NCBI GenBank assembly: GCA_028290345.1
Contig: JAQGKB010000248.1
Span: 1 to 25,446, forward strand
Length of the DNA: 25,446 nt
Reading direction: 5' to 3'
Source of the DNA: Hyphomicrobiales bacterium
GTDB lineage: Bacteria > Pseudomonadota > Alphaproteobacteria > Rhizobiales > Devosiaceae
Shown: positions 20,886 through 25,446 of the stretch, in pieces
Numbering within the stretch: the first letter of the stretch is position 1
How the letters are laid out: each line of letters opens with the position of its first letter
Position numbers and translations under genes: made by a program
Notes under the pieces: generated by a model
The model's input: the letters and a program-made list of their open reading frames with translations, nothing else
Database searches by the model: none
What the model was told of the DNA's origin: nothing

Positions 20886-21641
20886 ATGAGCGACGAGCAC
20901 GACAAGGCGCAAACGCCGATAGATCAAGGGCCGCAGCCGATTTTCCTGTTGCCGGGCGTGGTCAGCGCGTTGGCTGGGATAATGATCGTCATTCATCTGG
21001 CGTCAACCTTCGTTTTTAACGATGAGGGGCGCATTAACTTTGCGCTCTGGTTTGGTTTCATCCCGGTACGACTGCTGGCGTCGGATCAATTTCCGGGCGG
21101 ATGGCTGCCGCTGCTGTGGACTCCCATCACGCATGCCTTCCTGCACCAGGGGTGGGAACACCTGATCGGCAACGTGGCCTGGCTGCTGATTTTCGGAACC
21201 CCGGTCGCGAGGCGGTATGGCGCCATTCCGACCCTCGTTATTTTTCTCGTCAGTTGTGTGGTGGGCGCGCTGGCCTTTGCGGCGACGACTTTGCCGTCGG
21301 AGGCCTATCTGATCGGTGCCTCCGGGGGCATTGCCGGCCTGACCGGCGCAGCCGTCCGGTTCATCTTCCAGCCGGAAATCGTCGCAGTGCACCCGGAGAC
21401 GGGGGAACGCGTTCTACTCGGCCGGCAGCTTGCCAGCATCAGCGATGTCGCCAAATCGCCGACGGCTCGCAATTTTGCGCTGATCTGGATCGTGTTCAAC
21501 GGCATTGTTCCGTTGTTGCCGCTGTTGATCCACGCCGACGTGCAGATCGCCTGGCAGGCGCATCTTGGGGGATTCTTCACCGGGTTTTTCCTGGTGCCGC
21601 TGTTCGAGCGAAAGCGCGCCGAAGTGCCGCCAGTAGTCTGA
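20886..21641 (+). CDS. Rhomboid family intramembrane serine protease
   Basis: A 251-residue integral inner-membrane protease that cleaves within or beside transmembrane segments of substrates. The catalytic dyad is Ser146 in IGASGGIAG and His226 in WQAHLGGFFTG. The oxyanion-stabilising His92-x3-Asn96 in HLIGNVAWLL is intact. Six or so hydrophobic helices are visible from residue 20 on. A longer hydrophilic loop (about 163-195, containing HPETGERVLLGRQ) separates the Ser helix from the next. Downstream of the hydrophilic N-terminus, LLWTPITHAFLHQGW is the family's loop 1. GGAGA lies 8 nt before the ATG. It is divergent from the PAS gene. Confidence 0.93.
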   Translation: MSDEHDKAQTPIDQGPQPIFLLPGVVSALAGIMIVIHLASTFVFNDEGRINFALWFGFIPVRLLASDQFPGGWLPLLWTPITHAFLHQGWEHLIGNVAWLLIFGTPVARRYGAIPTLVIFLVSCVVGALAFAATTLPSEAYLIGASGGIAGLTGAAVRFIFQPEIVAVHPETGERVLLGRQLASISDVAKSPTARNFALIWIVFNGIVPLLPLLIHADVQIAWQAHLGGFFTGFFLVPLFERKRAEVPPVV

Positions 21642-21683
21642 TGTTTGGTCCAATACCTAAGTAGTTCTGCGTGTTGCTGATGC

Positions 21684-21707
21684 AATCCGAATAGCAGCAT
21701 TCGGATT
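21684..21707. promoter_or_regulatory. Inverted repeat between rhomboid and OMP genes
   Basis: AATCCGAAT (21684-21692) and ATTCGGATT (21699-21707) are perfect 9-bp arms with a 6-nt loop. No T-run follows. It is 43 bp after the rhomboid stop and about 74 bp before the outer-membrane protein gene, so it could be a stop signal or an operator. Confidence 0.4.
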
Positions 21708-21738
21708 AGTGCGCATTGTTCGCAAATATTCTTCGTGT

Positions 21739-21774
21739 ACTCCCTGAAATGGAGATGAAATCTATTTCAGGAGT
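21739..21774 (+). promoter_or_regulatory. Leader hairpin that pairs the OMP ribosome binding site
   Basis: CTGAAAT (21744-21750) pairs with ATTTCAG (21764-21770), and the stem continues to AC (21739-21740) against GT (21773-21774) with one bulged C at 21742. All of the Shine-Dalgarno sequence AGGAG (21769-21773) is inside the stem. The 13-nt loop also contains GGAGATG, a decoy-like ribosome site. This arrangement would limit translation of the outer-membrane protein unless opened. Confidence 0.5.
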
Positions 21775-21780
21775 CGCATG

Positions 21781-22494
21781 ATGACTAAGACTGTTCTTGT
21801 CGCGCTGGGCTCCTTTGCCCTTTTTGCCGGCCCCGCCTTTGCAGCGGATCTTCCCATGCTAGCGCCGTCGGCTCCGATGGCGGTGACGTCCTCCTATGAT
21901 TGGACCGGCCCCTATGTCGGTGCCGTGGTCGGCTACGGGCAAGGTACGGTGAGTATCGCGACACCGCCCAGTTTCATTCTCTCGCGATCGGATACCTTTG
22001 ATGTCAGCGGCTTGATGGGCGGCCTTACTGCTGGCTACAACTATCAAGTCGACAGCTTCGTGCTGGGCATCGAAGGCGACATCTCCTGGAGCGGCGAGAG
22101 AGGCACGGGACATCCTCTCGATGCCTCCGCAACCCCGGCAGTCCCGAGCGAGAGCTTGGATTGGCTCGGCACGCTGCGGGCGCGTGCCGGCGTTGCCGCC
22201 GATCGTTTCCTGATCTACGGCACGGCAGGCGTGGCCTTCGGCGGGCTCAGCGGTTCGGTGACCAACGTTACAACGCCCGGCGACACGCGGAACGTCAGCG
22301 GCACCCAGGCGGGATGGACGGCCGGCATAGGCGCCGAATATGCGCTTGCCGACAACATCACCATCAAGGCCGAATACCTATACGTGGACCTCGGCACGAA
22401 ATCCTACGTGGCTACCGGCCCGATACTGGATTTCCCGTTCGACAATCACTTCGCAACCCACATCGTCCGCGCCGGCCTGAACTTCAAGTTCTAG
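21781..22494 (+). CDS. Omp25/porin-like outer-membrane beta-barrel protein
   Basis: A 237-residue outer-membrane protein of the small eight-stranded barrel type seen in Brucella Omp25/Omp31 and rhizobial RopB. Residues 1-22 are a Sec signal peptide ending AGPAFA|ADLP. Then WTGPYVGAVVGYGQG opens the barrel, with alternating strands such as VLGIEGDISWSG, LGTLRARAGVA, FLIYGTAGVAFGG and ITIKAEYLYVDLG. The last residue is Phe (LNFKF), the signal recognised by the BAM machinery. Two adjacent ATGs (21778, 21781) fit; the second has better spacing from AGGAG. It is probably a single-gene unit with its own leader hairpin. Confidence 0.93.
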   Translation: MTKTVLVALGSFALFAGPAFAADLPMLAPSAPMAVTSSYDWTGPYVGAVVGYGQGTVSIATPPSFILSRSDTFDVSGLMGGLTAGYNYQVDSFVLGIEGDISWSGERGTGHPLDASATPAVPSESLDWLGTLRARAGVAADRFLIYGTAGVAFGGLSGSVTNVTTPGDTRNVSGTQAGWTAGIGAEYALADNITIKAEYLYVDLGTKSYVATGPILDFPFDNHFATHIVRAGLNFKF

Positions 22495-22522
22495 GCCGCT
22501 GTCCGACCTTGCCGCCCCTGGG

Positions 22523-22544
22523 GGCTCCAGCCGATGCTGGAGCC
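22523..22544 (+). terminator. Stem-loop after the OMP gene
   Basis: GGCTCCAGC (22523-22531) and GCTGGAGCC (22536-22544) are perfect 9-bp arms around CGAT, 29 bp after the OMP stop codon. The tail TCCGAATAT is not T-rich, so it may terminate inefficiently or protect the mRNA end. Confidence 0.55.
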
Positions 22545-22591
22545 TCCGAATATGACACCAGATAAGACTAGCAGACAGAACGAGTTGCTGG

Positions 22592-22786
22592 ATGACGTTG
22601 CTCAAGTTGATTGTTGGTGCCTATCGTGGCGCGCTGCGCCGATATCAATCCGACTGGCATCCGTGGACCACTGACCGAAAAGTCATGCTGATCAACGGCG
22701 GGTTTGCGTATCGCGGCGATATAGTGCTGCGGCGCCGGCTGGAGGCGCATTGGGAATACGCTCGGCAGCCGCGCTTGCCGTTCTGA
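22592..22786 (+). CDS. Possible small basic protein
   Basis: A 64-residue frame that would encode an arginine-rich peptide (ALRRYQSDWHPW, RRRLEAHWEYARQ). I know no relative, and the ribosome binding site is weak. It lies in the 314-bp gap between the OMP terminator and hisI. The rest of that gap holds only the OMP stem-loop. It could be non-coding. Confidence 0.3.
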   Translation: MTLLKLIVGAYRGALRRYQSDWHPWTTDRKVMLINGGFAYRGDIVLRRRLEAHWEYARQPRLPF

Positions 22787-22808
22787 GCTTGAGCCGCACG
22801 CGCGTAAT

Positions 22809-23261
22809 CTATTTCGAGTAGACGTCCTTGGGATCGAACAGTTTTGGTTCGCCCGTATCCACCAGAGTGGCTGCGCCGCCCGCAACCGTCACGCGCCGGT
22901 AGAAGCAGCTCTTGCGCCCCGTGTGGCAGGCGGCGCCGCGCCCGGTCTGCTCCACCAGCACCAGCAGCGCATCCTGATCGCAGTCAACGCGGATTTCGAC
23001 GAGCTTTTGAAGCTCGCCCGAAGTTTCACCCTTCTTCCAGATCTTTGCCCGCGAGCGCGACCAATAGTGCACTTCGCCCGACTCGAGGGTGCGTGACAGG
23101 GCCTCGGCGTTCATGTGCGCCAGCATCAGCACCTGGCCCGAAATCGCCTCGATGGTCACCGCGGTGACAAGGCCGTCGCGATCGAAGCGCGGCGCCAACA
23201 CCTCGCCTTCTTCGATGGCGTCATGCGAGAGGGTTTTTGCGTCGGCGAAGGTGATGCTCAT
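22809..23261 (-). CDS. hisI: Phosphoribosyl-AMP cyclohydrolase
   Basis: A 150-residue enzyme of histidine synthesis, third step, that opens the adenine ring of phosphoribosyl-AMP. It is the single-function HisI, with no fused HisE domain. The zinc cysteines are Cys94 in VDCDQDALLV and Cys112 and Cys119 in ACHTGRKSCFYR; the DCDQD aspartates bind the second metal. The VLMLAHMNAEAL, EVHYWSRSRAKIWKKGETSG substrate loop is intact. The start codon at 23261 has only a weak ribosome site. folE ends 18 bp upstream on the same strand, so the two are almost certainly cotranscribed, although they belong to different pathways. Confidence 0.96.
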   Translation of the reverse strand: MSITFADAKTLSHDAIEEGEVLAPRFDRDGLVTAVTIEAISGQVLMLAHMNAEALSRTLESGEVHYWSRSRAKIWKKGETSGELQKLVEIRVDCDQDALLVLVEQTGRGAACHTGRKSCFYRRVTVAGGAATLVDTGEPKLFDPKDVYSK

Positions 23262-23279
23262 ACCGGGGTTATAGTTGAG

Positions 23280-23906
23280 CTATCGCTTCCCCACTAGCGC
23301 ATAGAACCGATCCTGCTCGGAGCGATCCTCGGCGAACACGCCGGTGAAGCGATGGGTGAGGGTGGAGGCGCCCTGGACGTGGACGCCGCGCATCGACATG
23401 CACATGTGCTCGGCCTCGATCATCACGGCAGCGCCGCGGGGATTGAGATTCTCATTGATGGCATCGATGATCTGAGCGGTGAGGTTCTCCTGCGTCTGCA
23501 ACCGTTTGGCGAAGATTTCGACCACGCGGGCGAGCTTTGAGAGACCTACCACGCCATCATGCGGCAGGTACGCGATGTGCGCCTTGCCGACAAACGGCAC
23601 CATGTGATGCTCGCAATGCGAATGGAACGGGATGTCGCGCAGCAACACGATGTCGTCGTAGCCGCCTACCTCCTTGAAGGTGCGCTTCAGGATTTCCGCA
23701 GGGTCCTGGTCATAGCCGCCGTAGAGTTCCTTATAGGCCTTGGCCACGCGACGTGGGGTATCGACAAGCCCTTCGCGGTCCGGGTCGTCGCCGGTCCACG
23801 CGATCAAAGTGCGGACCGCCGCCTCGACTTCCGACTGCGATGGGCGGAGGCGCGGCGGCTTCGGCGCAAGCGTGGTGACAGTGCTAGCTTTTACGGTCGC
23901 GTCCAT
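23280..23906 (-). CDS. folE: GTP cyclohydrolase I
   Basis: A 208-residue FolE, which converts GTP to dihydroneopterin triphosphate, the first step of folate and pterin synthesis. The zinc ligands Cys98 and His101 (SHCEHHMVPF) and Cys169 (EAEHMCMSMRG) are present, so this is the zinc-dependent IA type. The LSKLARVVEIFAKRLQTQENLT motif and the closing ASTLTHRFTGVFAED are also typical. The ATG at 23906 is chosen because AAGGAAG lies upstream; the open frame continues upstream without starts of any merit. It precedes hisI and is divergent from the NifU-like gene, with 165 bp between starts. Confidence 0.96.
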   Translation of the reverse strand: MDATVKASTVTTLAPKPPRLRPSQSEVEAAVRTLIAWTGDDPDREGLVDTPRRVAKAYKELYGGYDQDPAEILKRTFKEVGGYDDIVLLRDIPFHSHCEHHMVPFVGKAHIAYLPHDGVVGLSKLARVVEIFAKRLQTQENLTAQIIDAINENLNPRGAAVMIEAEHMCMSMRGVHVQGASTLTHRFTGVFAEDRSEQDRFYALVGKR

Positions 23907-24071
23907 GCGCGCGCTTCCTTTTGTCCTGGGCATAGCTACAACGAAGCCCGATCGCTCTTTGCTCAATTTCTTGGACCGTGGATTTTCGGACCGTCGGCCC
24001 CTGACAGTCCGTATCAGGTTACTTATATAGGCTGGGTTATCAGCACGACAAGAAACAGAATTGTTCGGTTT

Positions 24072-24536
24072 ATGGAACTCAGCGATCTCTATTCCGAAAA
24101 GATCCTCGAAATTGCCAGCAATCAACCATTGCCCGGCAGGCTTGACAATCCGGATGCCTCGTCGCGCAAGGTCAGCCGTGTTTGCGGCTCGGCGATCGAG
24201 GTGGATATCAAGGTTTTGGACGGGGTGATCGTCGGCTACGGGCATGAAATTTCGGCCTGTGCGCTGGGGCAGACTTCGGCGGCAATTGTAGCGCGGCAGA
24301 TCGTTGGCACCACGGCGGCAGAATTTCGGGATGTCAGGCTGCAGATGACCGCAATGCTCAAGGCGGATGGCGCCCCACCAAGCGGCAAGTGGGACGATCT
24401 GCGCTATCTGGAGCCGGTGCGCGAGTACAAGCCGCGGCATACCTCGACATTGCTGGTGTTCGAAGCGGTGGTGGATGCGCTCGACAAGATCGAGGCGAAA
24501 GGTGAGTCCGCCGAGTCGCTTGGCGCAAAAAGCTGA
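24072..24536 (+). CDS. NifU/IscU-like Fe-S cluster scaffold homologue
   Basis: A 154-residue protein of the IscU/NifU N-terminal family. Two of the three cluster cysteines are kept, Cys38 (SRVCGSAIEV) and Cys63 (ISACALGQTSAA). The third place is taken by Thr/Ser in RHTSTLLVFEA, and the Asp usual two residues after the first cysteine is Ser40. It is thus a divergent alphaproteobacterial subgroup whose scaffold activity is uncertain. The ATG at 24072 has no strong ribosome site. Its stop codon overlaps the start of yidD by 1 nt (TGATG), so the two genes are translated together. The suf or isc genes are not nearby. Confidence 0.85.
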   Translation: MELSDLYSEKILEIASNQPLPGRLDNPDASSRKVSRVCGSAIEVDIKVLDGVIVGYGHEISACALGQTSAAIVARQIVGTTAAEFRDVRLQMTAMLKADGAPPSGKWDDLRYLEPVREYKPRHTSTLLVFEAVVDALDKIEAKGESAESLGAKS

Positions 24537-24847
24537 TGCAAAGAATCGCGACGGTCTTCTGGAGCGCCGTCGACCTGCCGTTCAAGTTCGCGGCGGTGTT
24601 TTTGATCACGGTCTACCGCTACACGCTCTCGGCCTTGGTCGGGCGGACGTGCAGGCACCTGCCAACCTGTTCGGAATATACGCGCGACGCGATATGGAAG
24701 TTTGGCTTTTGGCCCGGTGGCTGGATGGGGCTGGCGCGGTTCAGCCGCTGCCGGCCTGGCGGGACGCACGGCTATGATCCGGTGCCGGAGATGGTTCCGG
24801 GCGGGGCGCGGTGGTATGTGCCGTGGGCGTATGGAAGGTGGCGGTAG
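24536..24847 (+). CDS. yidD: Membrane protein insertion efficiency factor YidD
   Basis: A 103-residue YidD, a membrane-associated helper of YidC-dependent protein insertion. An amphipathic and hydrophobic N-terminus (about 10-35) anchors it. The diagnostic pattern follows: Cys39 and Cys45 in GRTCRHLPTCSEYTRDAI, and Cys72 in FSRCRPGGTHGYDPVP. The C-terminus is rich in Pro and Trp. Its ATG overlaps the stop of the NifU-like gene. yidD is usually found with rnpA and yidC in other bacteria; in Rhizobiales it is commonly here, upstream of thrS. Confidence 0.95.
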   Translation: MQRIATVFWSAVDLPFKFAAVFLITVYRYTLSALVGRTCRHLPTCSEYTRDAIWKFGFWPGGWMGLARFSRCRPGGTHGYDPVPEMVPGGARWYVPWAYGRWR

Positions 24848-24860
24848 GGGCCGTGCAAGG

Positions 24861-24905
24861 CCCTCGTGGTTCGAGGGTCGCTGCGCTCCCGCCTCACCAT
24901 GAGGG
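24861..24905. repeat. Short palindromic element after yidD
   Basis: CCCTCGTGGT (24861-24870) and ACCATGAGGG (24896-24905) form imperfect 10-bp arms, with an inner TTCGAGGGTCGCTGCGCTCCCGCC-type hairpin. A near-identical element occurs between genes in many alphaproteobacteria as far as I recall. It lies 14 bp after the yidD stop and may end its transcript. Confidence 0.7.
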
Positions 24906-24932
24906 CTGATAGGTGTGGAATCCCTCACCTCT

Positions 24933-25069
24933 CGTCACCCTCGCGCTCGACGCGAGGGCCCAGACTGCGTGCGCTGGTGCTTGCCACAAGTCTGGGTTCT
25001 CGCGTCGAGCGCGAGAATGACGAGCCGGGGGGTGGGGCTGGGTTCTCGCGTCGAGCGCGAGAATGACGA
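24933..25069. repeat. Inverted repeat plus an exact direct copy
   Basis: Arms at 24933-24966 and 24989-25022 are close reverse complements. In addition, the 32 bases at 24992-25023 are repeated exactly at 25038-25069, a period of 46 bp. Each copy contains CTCGCG-TCGA-GCGCGAG-type palindrome and ends ATGACGA. It is the same family as 11403-11489 (arm ends CGTCACCCTCG and ATGACGA). Confidence 0.85.
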
Positions 25070-25197
25070 ATGAGGGGGTGGCGAGCCGATCGAGCGAGGC
25101 ACGTGGCACTGAACGCGAGGGGATGGGCCGAGCTTGCAGCCTAAGGCTGGCTTTCGCGCCAATCCGTGCTAATGAGCCTCCCTTGCCGTTGCACAGC

Positions 25198-25231
25198 CAA
25201 ACTGTACATCGCTGCGCAGGCAAACTGTACA
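25198..25231 (+). promoter_or_regulatory. Direct repeats CAAACTGTACA upstream of thrS
   Basis: CAAACTGTACA occurs at 25198-25208 and again at 25221-25231, 23 bp apart, about two helical turns. Each includes the palindrome TGTACA. They lie 25-58 bp before the thrS start codon, a position suitable for a regulator or an upstream promoter region. Confidence 0.4.
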
Positions 25232-25255
25232 AACACAATTTCCATGGAGATCCAA

Positions 25256-25446
25256 ATGATCAAGGTGATGTTCCCAGACGGTGCGGTTCGCGAATTCACG
25301 CGCGGCACCACCGGGACCACCGTGGTCGAGTCCATCTCCAAGAGCCTGGCGAAAAAGACCGTTGCCATGCGTTGGAACGGGGTCCTGACGGACTTGTCCG
25401 ATGTGCTCGAGGATGATGGCAAGATCGAATTCGTCATGCGCGACAG
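25256..25446 (+). CDS. thrS: Threonyl-tRNA synthetase, 5' end (TGS domain)
   Basis: The frame is open from ATG 25256 to the window edge and encodes the first 63 residues: MIKVMFPDGAVREFTRGTTG, then ESISKSLAKKTVAMRWNG, LTDLSDVLEDDGKIEFV. This is the N-terminal TGS domain of threonyl-tRNA synthetase, which joins threonine to tRNA-Thr; the remaining parts, about 590 residues, lie beyond the window. The ATG is preceded by GGAGAT at the right distance. The gene is truncated only by the window edge. Upstream are two direct repeats. Confidence 0.9.
   Translation, partial: MIKVMFPDGAVREFTRGTTGTTVVESISKSLAKKTVAMRWNGVLTDLSDVLEDDGKIEFVMRD

Larger units (their letters stand above)
24848..25255. other. 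408-bp gap between yidD and thrS, filled with repeats
   Basis: No credible gene is found. The left part (24861-25069) is repeat elements described separately. The right part (25070-25255) has an AT-richer stretch with two direct repeats before thrS and presumably its promoter. No T-box, riboswitch or tRNA-like leader was recognised. Confidence 0.6.

Noticed and set aside
24933..25069. Possible CRISPR array before thrS
   Set aside because: There are only two direct copies, with a 14-bp gap between them, in a palindromic inverted-repeat family also found at 11403; no cas genes are present.
25070..25255. T-box or other tRNA-sensing leader for thrS
   Set aside because: No T-box sequence or terminator-antiterminator pair is seen, and T-boxes are not typical of alphaproteobacteria.
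25063..25416. 117-codon frame overlapping thrS
   Set aside because: It is out of frame with the recognisable TGS domain and begins in repeat sequence.

Overview
The window is a compact, high-GC chromosomal segment (roughly 60% or more by eye; not counted) from an alphaproteobacterium, most likely a member of the Hyphomicrobiales (Rhizobiales), and by protein resemblance perhaps Devosia or a relative. The basis is the content: an Omp25-like outer-membrane barrel, DUF3126, a PAS_5-type PAS protein, a bacterial transglutaminase-like cysteine peptidase, the cysE-DUF3126 pair, the folE-hisI / NifU-like-yidD-thrS neighbourhood, short palindromic intergenic repeats, CtrA-like TTAA-N7-TTAA sites and an EcfG-like stress promoter. 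The genus is inference. About 38 genes are visible, most of them ordinary housekeeping genes. I see no integrase, transposase, CRISPR array or multi-gene defence cassette.

Layout. 1-4972: a CelD/BcsL-like acyltransferase, radC and map (convergent to it), a small three-helix membrane protein, a CinA/MoaB-type molybdopterin-binding protein and gpt. 5003-5665: an uncharacterised, visibly lower-GC gene tucked directly behind tRNA-Leu(TAA); its aspartate pattern resembles RusA-type Holliday-junction nucleases but lacks the catalytic lysine. 5884-8364: the stress protein CsbD behind an EcfG-like promoter, a DHFR/RibD-like reductase divergent from an O6-methylguanine-DNA methyltransferase, an ASCH-winged-helix protein and a small acidic protein. 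8465-11389: a gluconate/pentose-phosphate block, with gluconokinase and a gluconate 5-dehydrogenase-like SDR on the minus strand, divergent from 6-phosphogluconate dehydrogenase. 11403-11629: two large intergenic inverted repeats. 11651-15061: a minus-strand run of GNAT, Tet-like MFS exporter, FAD monooxygenase and zinc-finger protein. 15226-17214: alpha/beta hydrolase, serine acetyltransferase and DUF3126. 17227-20707: envelope and signalling proteins (membrane-anchored unknown, small membrane protein, transglutaminase-like peptidase, PilZ, PAS_5). 20886-22494: rhomboid protease and outer-membrane barrel. 22809-25446: hisI-folE on minus, NifU-like scaffold-yidD on plus, and the 5' end of thrS, which runs off the window.

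How the genes work together. GntK and Gnd provide a gluconate to 6-phosphogluconate to ribulose-5-phosphate route, with the SDR interconverting gluconate and 5-ketogluconate. The PilZ and PAS proteins, together with two near-perfect CtrA boxes nearby, suggest a cell-cycle or c-di-GMP-linked envelope module. The most interesting signals are the divergent RusA-like gene fused to a tRNA transcription unit, the EcfG-like promoter of csbD, the two CtrA-like boxes, and a hairpin that pairs the entire Shine-Dalgarno sequence of the outer-membrane protein gene.
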